Below, piece after piece: positions 18,952 through 27,708 of a stretch of DNA of 64,000 nucleotides; within the stretch, counting starts at the first letter, position 1, and each line of letters opens with the position of its first letter. The DNA lies in NCBI RefSeq assembly GCF_900141985.1, contig NZ_FQZK01000025.1, positions 1 to 64,000 of the forward strand. The letters run 5' to 3'. The notes under the pieces are model-generated. The model saw only the letters and a program-made list of their open reading frames with translations, was not told where the DNA came from and did not search any database. The position numbers and the translations under genes are program-made. Source of the stretch: Nocardiopsis flavescens (lineage in GTDB: Bacteria; Actinomycetota; Actinomycetes; Streptosporangiales; Streptosporangiaceae).

Positions 18952-20577
18952 GTGGACGCCGTCACCAACGTCCCGCCGCCGGTGAACGAGCCCGTTCTCT
19001 CCTACGCGCCCGGCAGTGCCGAGCGCGCGGAGCTCGTCGCCAGGCTGGAGGAGCTCGGCAAGGAGCGGATCGACCTGCCGATGCGCATCGGCGGCGAGAG
19101 CCGCATGGGCGGCGGCGAGCCCATCGACGCCGTACAGCCGCACAACCACGCCGCCGTGCTGGGCACCATGCGCAACGCCACCCACCAGGACGCGCGCGAC
19201 GCCATCGCCGCGGCCAAGGCCGCGGCCCCGGCCTGGCGCGCGATGTCCTTCGACGACCGCGCCGCCATCCTGCTGCGCGCCGCCGAGCTGCTCGCCGGCC
19301 CCTGGCGCGCCACCATCAACGCCGCGACCATGCTCGGCCAGTCCAAGACCGTCCAGCAGGCGGAGATCGACGCGGCCTGCGAGCTCATCGACTTCTGGCG
19401 CTTCAACGTGTCTTACGCCCGCGACCTGATCGCCCAGCAGCCGCTGAGCGCCAAGGGCGTGTGGAACCGCCTGGAGCAGCGCCCGCTGGAGGGGTTCGTC
19501 TACGCGATCACCCCGTTCAACTTCACCGCGATCGCGGGCAACCTCCCCACCGCCCCGGCCCTGATGGGCAACGTGGTCGTGTGGAAGCCCTCCCCGACGC
19601 AGCAGTTCGCCGCCGAGCTGACCATGCGCCTGCTGGAGCAGGCCGGGATGCCCCCCGGCGTCATCAACATGGTCACCGGTGACGGCCTGGCGGTCTCCGA
19701 CGTCGCCCTCAACGACCCGGAGCTGGCCGGTGTGCACTTCACCGGCTCCACCCGCACCTTCCAGCACCTGTGGAAGACCGTCGGCGAGAACATCTCCACC
19801 TACCGGAGCTACCCGCGCATCGTGGGCGAGACCGGCGGCAAGGACTTCATCGTCGCCCACCACACGGCCGACCCGGAGATCCTGCGCACCGCCATCGTGC
19901 GCGGCGCCTTCGAGTACCAGGGCCAGAAGTGCTCGGCCGCCTCGCGGGTGTTCGTGGCCCGCTCCGTCTGGGAGAAGATGGGCGACGCCCTCATCGCCGA
20001 GACCGAGGCCCTGACCATGGGCGACGTCACCGACCTGTCGAACTTCATGGGCGCGGTCATCGACCGGCGCTCCTTCGACAAGCTGGCCGGGGTCCTGGAG
20101 GCCGCCGCCTCCGACCCGACGCTGGAGATCGTCGCGGGCGGCACCGCCGACGACTCGGTGGGCTACTTCGTGCGCCCGACCGTCATCGTGGGCACGGACC
20201 CGTCCCACGACGTGTTCCGCACCGAGTACTTCGGCCCGGTCGTCGCCGTCCACGTCTACGAGGACGACCGCTACAGCGAGATCCTCGAGGTCGTCGACGG
20301 GGGATCGGCCTACGCCCTGACCGGCGCGGTCATCGCGGACGACCGCGCCGCGGTCGCCGAGGCGGAGGCCGCCCTGCGCTTCACCGCGGGCAACTTCTAC
20401 ATCAACGACCGGCCGACCGGCTCCATCGTGGGCCAGCAGCCCTTCGGCGGCGGCCGGGCCTCGGGCACCAACGACAAGGCCGGGTCCGCCCAGAACCTGT
20501 CGCGCTGGTCCAGCCCGCGCTCCATCAAGGAGACGTTCGTCGCCCCGACGACCTCCTCCTACCCGCACCAGGGATAG
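18952..20577 (+). CDS. pruA: L-glutamate gamma-semialdehyde (P5C) dehydrogenase
   Basis: 541 residues from GTG 18952 (GGGAGGTGCCC upstream). NAD-dependent aldehyde dehydrogenase that converts glutamate semialdehyde to glutamate, the second step of proline breakdown. Aldehyde dehydrogenase landmarks: FVYAITPFNFTAIAGNL (cofactor site), GVHFTGST, GETGGKDF with catalytic Glu293, and GQKCSAASR with the nucleophile Cys327. The subgroup is typical stand-alone P5CDH (FYINDRPTGSIVGQQPFGG). Proline dehydrogenase follows 144 nt downstream on the same strand, with a hairpin between, and a PucR regulator diverges upstream. The pathway assignment is strong. Confidence 0.95.
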   Translation: MDAVTNVPPPVNEPVLSYAPGSAERAELVARLEELGKERIDLPMRIGGESRMGGGEPIDAVQPHNHAAVLGTMRNATHQDARDAIAAAKAAAPAWRAMSFDDRAAILLRAAELLAGPWRATINAATMLGQSKTVQQAEIDAACELIDFWRFNVSYARDLIAQQPLSAKGVWNRLEQRPLEGFVYAITPFNFTAIAGNLPTAPALMGNVVVWKPSPTQQFAAELTMRLLEQAGMPPGVINMVTGDGLAVSDVALNDPELAGVHFTGSTRTFQHLWKTVGENISTYRSYPRIVGETGGKDFIVAHHTADPEILRTAIVRGAFEYQGQKCSAASRVFVARSVWEKMGDALIAETEALTMGDVTDLSNFMGAVIDRRSFDKLAGVLEAAASDPTLEIVAGGTADDSVGYFVRPTVIVGTDPSHDVFRTEYFGPVVAVHVYEDDRYSEILEVVDGGSAYALTGAVIADDRAAVAEAEAALRFTAGNFYINDRPTGSIVGQQPFGGGRASGTNDKAGSAQNLSRWSSPRSIKETFVAPTTSSYPHQG

Positions 20578-20588
20578 GACCCGGGACC

Positions 20589-20619
20589 TCCGCACCCCTC
20601 CCGTCCTGAGGGGTGCGGA
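20589..20619 (+). terminator. Hairpin between pruA and proline dehydrogenase
   Basis: 12-bp stem TCCGCACCCCTC / GAGGGGTGCGGA, 7-nt loop, 11 nt after the pruA stop. It may end most pruA transcripts, or act as an attenuator that lowers downstream expression. Confidence 0.6.
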
Positions 20620-20721
20620 CGTCCCGCCCCCCGAGGAACCACCGGTGCGGCCGGGCCGCCCCCGGCCGCACCCCGCCCGCGCGCGACACGACCGTCGGCG
20701 CTCGTCTCCTTCGAGGTCACC

Positions 20722-21648
20722 ATGCTCCGCAAACCTCTGCTGCTCGCCGCCAGGTCCGCCGCCTGCCGCCGGATCGTCGAGCGCACCCCCCTCACCCGTG
20801 CGATGGTCCACCGGTTCGTCGCCGGCGAGGACCTGGACTCCGCCCTGCCCGCCGTCCGGGACCTGGCCGGGGACCGGCTGGTCACGCTGGACTTCCTCGG
20901 CGAGGACACCCGGGACCTCGCCCAGGCGGAGGCCACCGTGCGGGCCTACGAGGAGCTGCTCGCGGCCCTGGGAGAGGCCGGGCTGGGCGACCGCGCCGAG
21001 GTGTCGGTCAAGCTGTCGGCCGTGGGCCAGTTCCTGGACAGGGACGGCGAGAAGACCGCGCTGGAGAACGCCCGGCGCATCGCCGGGGCTGCCGCGGCGA
21101 TCGGGACCACGGTCACCCTGGACATGGAGGACCACACCACCACCGACTCCACGCTGGGCATCCTGCGCGAGCTGCGCGAGGACTTCCCGTCCGCGGGGGC
21201 GGTGCTCCAGGCCTACCTGCGGCGCACCGAGGCGGACTGCCGCGACCTGAGCGGCGCCGGCTCCCGGGTCCGCCTGTGCAAGGGCGCCTACGACGAGCCC
21301 GAGTCGGTGGCCTTCCGGGACAAGCACGAGGTCGACCGGGCGTACGTGCGGGCGCTGCGCGTGCTGATGGAGGGCGAGGGCTACCCGATGGTCGCCTCGC
21401 ACGACCCGCGGATGATCGCCATCGCCGGGGAGCTGGCGGCCGCCAACGGCCGCGGCGCGGACGACCACGAATACCAGATGCTGTACGGCATCCGGGACGA
21501 GGAGCAGGTGCGCCTGGCCGGAGAGGGAAAGCGCATGCGCGTTTACGTCCCCTACGGCACCGAGTGGTACGGCTACTACATGCGCCGTTTGGCCGAGCGC
21601 CCCGCGAACATGCTGTTCTTCGCGCGCTCCCTGATCACCCGGAACTGA
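20722..21648 (+). CDS. Proline dehydrogenase
   Basis: 308 residues. FAD-dependent enzyme of the PutA PRODH barrel family; oxidises proline to P5C and passes electrons to the quinone pool. Barrel motifs: VSVKLSAVGQF, VTLDMEDHTTTDSTL, AVLQAYLRRTEADC, RVRLCKGAYDEPES, MVASHDPRMIAIA and VYVPYGTEWYGYYMRRLAERPAN. The last contains the paired arginines that bind the proline carboxylate. The size matches monofunctional bacterial ProDH. Together with pruA it forms the complete proline-to-glutamate pathway; electrons could enter the same quinone pool as the nearby ndh product. ATG 20722 has a poor ribosome site. Confidence 0.94.
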   Translation: MLRKPLLLAARSAACRRIVERTPLTRAMVHRFVAGEDLDSALPAVRDLAGDRLVTLDFLGEDTRDLAQAEATVRAYEELLAALGEAGLGDRAEVSVKLSAVGQFLDRDGEKTALENARRIAGAAAAIGTTVTLDMEDHTTTDSTLGILRELREDFPSAGAVLQAYLRRTEADCRDLSGAGSRVRLCKGAYDEPESVAFRDKHEVDRAYVRALRVLMEGEGYPMVASHDPRMIAIAGELAAANGRGADDHEYQMLYGIRDEEQVRLAGEGKRMRVYVPYGTEWYGYYMRRLAERPANMLFFARSLITRN

Positions 21649-21683
21649 TCTCGGACACCCGTCCCACCTGGGACGACGGGGGC

Positions 21684-21711
21684 GCGGGCCGGGGTTTCCA
21701 CCCCGGCCCGC
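21684..21711 (+). terminator. Terminator after proline dehydrogenase
   Basis: 11-bp perfect stem GCGGGCCGGGG / CCCCGGCCCGC, 6-nt loop, 35 nt past the stop. Confidence 0.75.
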
Positions 21712-21845
21712 CATTGTGTCCACCGGGGTTTACGGGCGTCCCCCCGGGCCGTTTCCCAACGGTGACCTCGCGGCGGAACCCCGGAGAAGGCCCGTACGTT
21801 ACCTTGTGGGCAGCAAACCACGGTTTCGAAAGGTCATCACCGGAC

Positions 21846-22763
21846 ATGCGGATGCGCAGTTCCAACCCCGTTCTCAAGCGGGCGCTCCAGCAGGCCGGCC
21901 CGGCAGGGTACGGCCAGCAGCAGGGCTACGGCCAGCAGGGTTACGGACAGCCGTACCCGCAGCAGGGTTACGGCCAGCCCTACCCCCAGCAGGGTTACCC
22001 GCAGCAGGGTTACCCGCAGCAGCAGTACCCGGGCGGTCCCGCCCAGGGCTACGGCGAAGCGCGGATGACCATCGACGACGTCGTCGTGCGCACGGGCCTG
22101 TCGCTGGGCGCGGTCGTCGTCACGGCCGTCCTCAACTACTTCCTCTTCCAGTCCTCCCCCGGCCTGGCTATGATGCTGGCCATCGTGGGCGGCCTGGGCG
22201 GCCTGGTGCTCGGCCTGGTCGTCGGGTTCAAGGGCATCGCCAACGGCGCGGCCACCCTGTCCTACGCGGCCCTCCAGGGCCTGGTGGTCGGCGGCCTCAC
22301 CGCGATCCTGGCGGGCAGCCTCGACGCCAGCCAGGGCGCCGGCGCGGGCGGCGTGCTCGTCACCCAGGCCGTGCTCGGCACCTTCCTGGTGTTCGGCGTG
22401 ATGCTGGCGCTGTACAAGTTCCGCATCATCAAGGTCACCGACGGCTTCGTCAAGGTCGTCTTCTACGCCTCCATGGGCGCCCTCGCGCTGATCCTGGTCA
22501 ACTTCGTCGCGAGCTTCTTCATCGGCGGCGGCCTGGGCATCCGCGAGGCCAGCCCGCTGGGCCTGGTCGTCAGCCTGGTCTTCATCGTCATCGCGGCGTG
22601 CACCCTGGCCCTGGACTTCCGCGGCATCGAGGAGGGCATCAACGCCGGCGTCCCGGCCAAGACCTCCTGGCTGTTCGCCTTCGGCCTGACCGCCTCCCTG
22701 GTCTGGCTCTACATCGAGATCCTGCGCCTGCTCTGGATCATCAAGTCGCTCTTCGCCGAGTAG
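21846..22763 (+). CDS. Bax inhibitor-1/YccA family membrane protein
   Basis: 305 residues; ATG 21846 follows GAAAGG by 12 nt, and a second in-frame ATG 6 nt on is an alternative. The family N-terminal peptide SSNPVLKRAL is followed by a low-complexity cytoplasmic segment (about 20-70) made of GYGQPYPQQ/GYPQQ repeats, then seven hydrophobic helices. The first starts at TGLSLGAVVVTAVLNYF; the last contains SWLFAFGLTASLVWLYIEILRLL. This is the actinobacterial BaxI_1 group, related to BI-1 calcium-leak/stress proteins; bacterial function is not settled. The nucleotide repeats encoding the Q/Y/G/P tract lie at 21911-22040. A strong hairpin ends the gene. Confidence 0.9.
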   Translation: MRMRSSNPVLKRALQQAGPAGYGQQQGYGQQGYGQPYPQQGYGQPYPQQGYPQQGYPQQQYPGGPAQGYGEARMTIDDVVVRTGLSLGAVVVTAVLNYFLFQSSPGLAMMLAIVGGLGGLVLGLVVGFKGIANGAATLSYAALQGLVVGGLTAILAGSLDASQGAGAGGVLVTQAVLGTFLVFGVMLALYKFRIIKVTDGFVKVVFYASMGALALILVNFVASFFIGGGLGIREASPLGLVVSLVFIVIAACTLALDFRGIEEGINAGVPAKTSWLFAFGLTASLVWLYIEILRLLWIIKSLFAE

Positions 22764-22794
22764 CGCGGCGGCGTTCGGCCGCCGAACACGCACA

Positions 22795-22825
22795 GGGGCC
22801 GTCCCGGCAGTGCCGGGACGGCCCC
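22795..22825 (+). terminator. Strong terminator after BI-1 gene
   Basis: 15-bp perfect stem GGGGCCGTCCCGGCA / TGCCGGGACGGCCCC with a 1-nt centre, 31 nt past the stop. Confidence 0.75.
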
Positions 22826-22891
22826 TTCGCGTTGGCCCGGGTCCGCACCGCGGCGCCCCTCGGGGCCGGGCGGTGCCGGAGCGGACCGGTC

Positions 22892-23161
22892 TCAGGCCGA
22901 CTCCGGGCTCCGCTCGTCCGCACGGCGCGGTGCGGGGATGGAGCGGTTCCGGCGGCGGCGGTCGTACTCGGTGACGAGGGCCTGGGCGTACCACGGGGGC
23001 AGCCCGTACTCGTCGGCGAGCCAGTAGGCCCGGTCGGAGCAGCGGAGCAGGCCCGGTCCCTGGTCGAGGGCGTCGAACCACTCGTGGAGTCCGCGGCCGG
23101 TCACGGCCGGGATGCGTTCGATGAGCTTGGCGTGAACTTCCGGCGAGTGGGTCACCGGCAT
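22892..23161 (-). CDS. DUF4287-like small protein
   Basis: 89 residues from ATG 23161. GGAGGTGCCC precedes it, and the GTG two codons earlier overlaps that site, so it is not the start. The sequence MPVTHSPEVHAKLIERIPAV..GRGLHEWFDALD...CSDRAYWLADEYGLPPWYAQALVTEYDRRR resembles DUF4287, a short helical domain found alone or fused in many actinobacteria (proposed DNA or ligand binding, unproven). The basic tail RRRRNR may contact nucleic acid. It stands alone between terminators, facing the BI-1 gene, so it is probably monocistronic. Confidence 0.7.
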   Translation of the reverse strand: MPVTHSPEVHAKLIERIPAVTGRGLHEWFDALDQGPGLLRCSDRAYWLADEYGLPPWYAQALVTEYDRRRRNRSIPAPRRADERSPESA

Positions 23162-23374
23162 GGGCACCTCCGGCAGTGCGTTGGCGTTTGACGCTTACCT
23201 GCGACCCTGCATCAGGATCACGATATGGACAAGCCCCGGACACCGGCTTTTACCTTGCGGGTGCGGGAACGTTTGCCCAGGGGGCCTGGACGTCCGTTAC
23301 CCGGGGTGCTAGGCGGCGGGCGCCCGTGTTCCGGAGTCCCCGGTCGGTGCGCCGCGGGTCCGCCGAACGGAGAA

Positions 23375-23405
23375 GGGGCCGGCGGTGCGGCGCACCGCCG
23401 GCCCC
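23375..23405 (-). terminator. Terminator after thiolase gene
   Basis: 14-bp perfect stem GGGGCCGGCGGTGC / GCACCGCCGGCCCC with a 3-nt loop, 18 nt past the thiolase stop (minus strand). Confidence 0.75.
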
Positions 23406-23422
23406 CGCACGCGGGGAGCGGG

Positions 23423-24643
23423 TCAGCTCAGGCGCTCGAAGACGGCCGCCATGCCCTGGCCGCCGCCGACGCACATGGTCTCCAGGCCGAAGGTCTTGTC
23501 GTGGAACCGGAGGCCGTTGATCAGGGTGCCGGTGATCCGGGCCCCGGTGCTGCCGAACGGGTGGCCGATCGCGATGCCGCCGCCGTTGACGTTGAGCCGG
23601 GAGTCGATGTCCACTCCCAGCCGGTCGGCGGAGGGCAGGACCTGCGCGGCGAACGCCTCGTTGATCTCGACCAGGTCGATGTCGCCGATCGCCATGTTGG
23701 CGCGGGCCAGGGCCTGCCGGGAGGCCTCGACCGGGCCCAGGCCCATGATCTCGGGGTTCAGGCCGGTCACGCCGGTGGAGACGATGCGGGCCAGCGGGGT
23801 CAGGCCCAGCTGCGCGGCCCTGGTGTCGCTCATGATCACGAGCGCGGAGGCTCCGTCGTTGAGCGGGCAGGCGTTGCCCGCGGTGACGGTGCCGTCGGGG
23901 CGGAACACCGGCTGGAGCTGCGAGACCTTCTCGTAGGTGGTGCCGCGGCGGATGCCGTCGTCGGTGGAGACCACGGTGCCGTCGGGCAGGGTGACCGGGG
24001 TGATCTCGCGCTCCCAGAAGCCGTTGTCCAGGGACTTCTCGGCGAGGTTCTGCGAGCGGACGGCGAACTCGTCCTGGCGGCGCCGGTCGACGCCGGTGAT
24101 CTGGGCGACGTTCTCCGCGGTCTGGCCCATCTCGATGTAGACGTCGGGCAGGGCGCCGTCCTCGCGCGGGTCGGTCCAGACTGCCGCGCCCGCCTCCTTG
24201 CGCTTCTCGGTGCGGGCCTTGGCGTCCGCGAACAGCGGGTTCTCGTTCTCGGGGTTGTCGCTGCTGCCGTTGACGAAGCGGCTCACGGTCTCCACCCCGG
24301 CGGAGACGAACACGTCGCCCTCGCCCGCCCGGATCGCGTGCAGGGCCATCCGGGTGGTCTGGAGCGAGGAGGAGCAGTACCGCGTGACGGTGGCGCCGGG
24401 CACCGTGTCCAGGCCCAGCCGCACGGCGACCACGCGGGCCATGTTGAAGCCCTGCTCGCCGCCGGGCAGGCCGCAGCCGAGCATGATGTCGTCGATGGAG
24501 GCCGGGTCCAGCTGCGGGACCTGTGCCAGGGCCGCGCCGATGACCTGCGCGGCCAGGTCGTCGGGGCGGATGTCCTTGAGCGAACCCTTGAAGGCGCGCC
24601 CGATCGGGGAACGGGCGGTGGCGACGATGACTGCTTCGGGCAT
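23423..24643 (-). CDS. Acetyl-CoA C-acyltransferase (thiolase), FadA type
   Basis: 406 residues. Thiolase of fatty-acid beta-oxidation or acetoacetyl-CoA metabolism. The acylated nucleophile is Cys90 in TRYCSSSLQT. LNVNGGGIAIGHPFGSTGAR holds the general-base histidine, and ETMCVGGGQGMAAVFERL the second catalytic cysteine. NEAFAAQVL is the third thiolase block. Start ATG 24643 follows AGGGACGCAGCC. In M. tuberculosis a thiolase (fadA3) precedes the same SGNH hydrolase-cbs-metB series, so the context is ancestral. The strand is opposite to cbs. A TTAC-N6-GTAA element (24712-24725) lies upstream but is weak as an operator. Confidence 0.93.
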   Translation of the reverse strand: MPEAVIVATARSPIGRAFKGSLKDIRPDDLAAQVIGAALAQVPQLDPASIDDIMLGCGLPGGEQGFNMARVVAVRLGLDTVPGATVTRYCSSSLQTTRMALHAIRAGEGDVFVSAGVETVSRFVNGSSDNPENENPLFADAKARTEKRKEAGAAVWTDPREDGALPDVYIEMGQTAENVAQITGVDRRRQDEFAVRSQNLAEKSLDNGFWEREITPVTLPDGTVVSTDDGIRRGTTYEKVSQLQPVFRPDGTVTAGNACPLNDGASALVIMSDTRAAQLGLTPLARIVSTGVTGLNPEIMGLGPVEASRQALARANMAIGDIDLVEINEAFAAQVLPSADRLGVDIDSRLNVNGGGIAIGHPFGSTGARITGTLINGLRFHDKTFGLETMCVGGGQGMAAVFERLS

Positions 24644-24775
24644 GGCTGCGTCCCTATCGGAGTGGGTCCACGGGTGTGCGACCGGTGCGGGCCCGGTCCC
24701 GTGAGGTCTTGTTACCAGTCAGTAAACCCGCAGGGCGCCCCCGCGCGCCACCCGGGGTCGCGGTTGTCCGTGGTC

Positions 24776-25822
24776 TCACCGATCCCCGGGTTCGGGGCGC
24801 GCGTCCTCCACGGGGCCGCCCGTGTCCGCGGGCACCGGCTCCCGGTGCCCGGCGGGCCCGCGCAGCCCGGCCAGGGGGCGGCGGACCAGGGCCGACCAGC
24901 GTCCCCGGCGGCCCTGCGCCGGGTCGCCCGCGGCGGACACCTCCGTACCCGGCGTCTCCGCGGCGACCACCGCGGCCCGGTCCACCGGCAGGATGCCCGC
25001 GGCCGGGAGCGCGCTCGTCTCCGGGAGCAGCCCCAGCGCCGTGCACACCGACGGCAGCACGGCGAACGCCGCCTGCGAGTAGCCGCGCGCCGAGGGGTGG
25101 AACCGGTCGGGGCCGAACATGAGGGAGGGGTCGGACAGGAAGTCGTCGGCCAGCACGTCGCTCAGGGACACCGTGCGGCCGCCCGCCTCGGTGACCGCGA
25201 TCGTCTGCGCGGCGGCCAGCTGGCGCGAGGCCCGGCGGGCCACCGAGCGCAGCGGCCATCCGATGGGGCGCACCGTGCCCAGGTCCGGGCAGGTCGCCAC
25301 CACCACCTGCGTCCCGCGCTCCACCAGGTCCCGCACGGTGTCGCGCAGGGCGGCCACCGCGTCGGTGGGCCGCACGCGGCGGATGACGTCGTTGGCGCCG
25401 ATGAAGACGACCGCCACGTCGTAGCGGGTGCTCTCGGCCAGGGCCCCGGAGCGCTCCGCCTGCCCGGCGAGGGTGGCCGAGGTGGCGCCGGGGAAGGCCG
25501 TGCAGCGCAGCCGGACCGGACGTTCGGCGGCGTTGGACAGCCCGGTCGCGAGCAGCACCGCCGGGGTCTGGGCGGCGGTCTGGACGGCGAAGCCCGCCGC
25601 GGTGGAGTCGCCCATCATGAGCATCCGGATCGGCGGCCCCGCCCCCTGGCCGTGCAGCCCGTTGACGACGGGGCGCTCCCACTCGGTGACCCCCACGGCC
25701 CGGCGGGCCAGCAGGGCCTGGAGGTAGAGCAGGGCGAGCGTTCCCGCGCCCACCAGCGTCAGCCCGCCGCCACCGAACGCGGTGGCCGCGGCTATCCGCC
25801 GCGCGCGTGCGGCTCGCAGCAT
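24776..25822 (-). CDS. SGNH/GDSL hydrolase, membrane-anchored
   Basis: 348 residues. The N-terminal hydrophobic segment (about 12-37) is a signal anchor, so the hydrolase domain is probably extracytoplasmic. SGNH blocks: MMGDSTAAG with the nucleophile Ser73 (block I), FIGANDV (block III), and DRFHPSARGYSQAAFAVLP (block V Asp-x-x-His). These esterases act on acyl or acetyl groups; the substrate is unknown. The last ~75 residues are a Pro/Ala/Arg-rich tail. ATG 25822 follows GGAGGTCGATCCG. Same order as thiolase-SGNH-cbs in mycobacteria. Confidence 0.88.
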   Translation of the reverse strand: MLRAARARRIAAATAFGGGGLTLVGAGTLALLYLQALLARRAVGVTEWERPVVNGLHGQGAGPPIRMLMMGDSTAAGFAVQTAAQTPAVLLATGLSNAAERPVRLRCTAFPGATSATLAGQAERSGALAESTRYDVAVVFIGANDVIRRVRPTDAVAALRDTVRDLVERGTQVVVATCPDLGTVRPIGWPLRSVARRASRQLAAAQTIAVTEAGGRTVSLSDVLADDFLSDPSLMFGPDRFHPSARGYSQAAFAVLPSVCTALGLLPETSALPAAGILPVDRAAVVAAETPGTEVSAAGDPAQGRRGRWSALVRRPLAGLRGPAGHREPVPADTGGPVEDARPEPGDR

Positions 25823-26149
25823 CGGATCGACCTCCGCGGCGCTCGGGACCCCCGCCCCGCGACTCTGCGGGGCGAGCCGGTCGGACCACCGAGGTTACCG
25901 GCGGGGGGAGGCCGGGTCACGTACCCCGGCGCAACGGCGGTCGAACTCCGGGGTGGGGGCGGTGGAACCCGAGGGGGAGGCCGGGGTCCGGACCACTGCG
26001 CTCCGAGCGCGCGAAACCCGCTGATGGGGGGCGTTAGAGTCGGGGTGAGACGGGCCGGACCGGCCCTACGGTCCCGGGCCCGCACCGTCCGGGGCGCGAG
26101 TCCGACGGCGGGCCGAGGACCCGGTCGCCATGATGCAAGGGAGCATGAA
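25823..26149. promoter_or_regulatory. Divergent promoter region SGNH / cbs
   Basis: 327 nt without a gene. TAGAGT at 26035-26040 is a plausible -10 for cbs, leaving a leader of about 105 nt. AAGGGAG precedes GTG 26150. I saw no riboswitch core and no strong palindrome. Confidence 0.35.
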
Positions 26150-27526
26150 GTGCGGGTATACGACTCACTGATCGACCTGGTGGGGAACACCCCGCTCGTC
26201 CGGCTGCGGAAGGTGACCGAGGCGCTGGGGCCGAACGCGCCCACGGTCGTGGCCAAGGTCGAGTACTTCAACCCGGGCGGATCGGTGAAGGACCGCATCG
26301 CGCTGCGCATGGTCGAGGCGGCCGAGAAGAGCGGCGAGCTCAGGCCCGGCGGGACCATCGTCGAGCCGACCTCCGGCAACACCGGGATCGGCCTGGCGAT
26401 CGTGGCCCAGGAGAAGGGCTACCGCTGCGTCTTCGTGTGCCCGGACAAGGTGGGCCCGGACAAGCTCTCGGTGCTGCGCGCCTACGGCGCCGAGGTGGTG
26501 GTGTGCCCCACCACGGTCGCCCCCGAGCACCCGGAGTCGTACTACTCCGTCTCGGACCGGCTGGCCCGCGAGATCGAGGGCGCCTGGAAGCCCAACCAGT
26601 ACGAGAACGAGAACAACCCGGACTCGCACTTCCACTCCACCGGGCCGGAGATCTGGGAGCAGACCGAGGGCCGCATCACGCACTTCGTGGCGGGGATCGG
26701 CACCGGCGGCACGATCAGCGGCACCGGGCGCTACCTCAAGGAGGTCTCCAAGGGCGCGGTGCAGATCGTCGGCGCCGACCCGGAGGGCTCGGTGTACTCC
26801 GGCGGCTCGGGCCGCCCGTACCTGGTGGAGGGCGTCGGCGAGGACATCTGGCCGGGCACCTACGACACCGGGGTCTGCGACCGGATCGTCGCGGTCAGCG
26901 ACAAGGACTCCTTCCTCATGACGCGCCGCCTGGCCCGCGAGGAGGCGCTGCTGGTGGGCGGCTCCTGCGGCCTGGCCGTGGAGGCGGCGCTGCGGGTCGC
27001 CCGGGACGCGGGCCCCGACGACGTGATCGTGGTGCTGCTGCCCGACGGCGGGCGCGGCTACCTGGGCAAGATCTTCAACGACGAGTGGATGGCCGACTAC
27101 GGCTTCCTGTCCGCGGAGACCGAGGAGGCCACCGCGGGCGAGGTGCTCGCGTCCAAGGGCGGGGAGATGCCCGACTTCGTGCACACCCACCCGGACGAGA
27201 CCCTCGGCACGGCGGTGGCGATCATGCGCGAGTACGGCGTCTCGCAGCTGCCGGTCATGAAGGAGGAGCCGCCGGTGATGGCGGCCGAGGTGGTGGGCTC
27301 GCTGGCCGAGCGCGACGTGCTCGACGCCCTGTTCGACGGGCGCGCGCAGCTGGACGACCAGGTGGAGGCGCACATGGGCCGCCCGCTGGCCACGGTCGGC
27401 ACCGGCACCCCGGTCGGCGACTGCGTGCGGCTGCTGCGCCAGTCCGGCGCGCTGGTGGTGCTGCGCGACGGCAAGCCCGTGGGCATCCTCACCCGGCAGG
27501 ACCTGCTCGCCCACCTGGCGAACTGA
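26150..27526 (+). CDS. cbs: Cystathionine beta-synthase
   Basis: 458 residues from GTG 26150 (AAGGGAG upstream). PLP enzyme that condenses serine or O-acetylserine with homocysteine. The PLP lysine is Lys47 in FNPGGSVKDRIALRM; the substrate loop is EPTSGNTGIGLA, the phosphate loop GIGTGGTISGTGRYLKE, and ENENNPDSHFHSTGPE is also conserved. Two CBS regulatory domains occupy about 335-458 (THPDETLGTAVAIMREYGVSQLPV and GTPVGDCVRLLRQSGALVVL), as in S-adenosylmethionine-regulated enzymes. No haem domain. It lies close to cystathionine gamma-synthase, suggesting two-way transsulfuration. Confidence 0.95.
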   Translation: MRVYDSLIDLVGNTPLVRLRKVTEALGPNAPTVVAKVEYFNPGGSVKDRIALRMVEAAEKSGELRPGGTIVEPTSGNTGIGLAIVAQEKGYRCVFVCPDKVGPDKLSVLRAYGAEVVVCPTTVAPEHPESYYSVSDRLAREIEGAWKPNQYENENNPDSHFHSTGPEIWEQTEGRITHFVAGIGTGGTISGTGRYLKEVSKGAVQIVGADPEGSVYSGGSGRPYLVEGVGEDIWPGTYDTGVCDRIVAVSDKDSFLMTRRLAREEALLVGGSCGLAVEAALRVARDAGPDDVIVVLLPDGGRGYLGKIFNDEWMADYGFLSAETEEATAGEVLASKGGEMPDFVHTHPDETLGTAVAIMREYGVSQLPVMKEEPPVMAAEVVGSLAERDVLDALFDGRAQLDDQVEAHMGRPLATVGTGTPVGDCVRLLRQSGALVVLRDGKPVGILTRQDLLAHLAN

Positions 27527-27708
27527 CGCGGGACGCACCCTCCCCGCACGGCCGCCGACGGCCCGCCGCCCCGCGGGCGTCGGCGGCCCCGCCCTGCCGG
27601 AGCGGTGCGAACCGAGCCCTGTTCGGGCCCCGGTGGGAACGGATCGGACACCGGAGCGCATACTCGAACACTGCTAATGTTCGCGGCAAGGCTACTGGCA
27701 GGTAACAC

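Noticed and set aside
21900..22040. Short repeats resembling a CRISPR array
   Set aside because: They are in-frame codons for a Q/Y/G/P-rich protein tract, without uniform spacers and without cas genes.
24711..24727. TetR-type operator TTAC-N6-GTAA upstream of the thiolase gene
   Set aside because: Only 4-bp arms with no symmetry inside; likely to occur by chance.
26041..26149. Riboswitch upstream of cystathionine beta-synthase (and in the metB leader)
   Set aside because: No SAM, cobalamin or T-box core motifs could be recognised in either leader.
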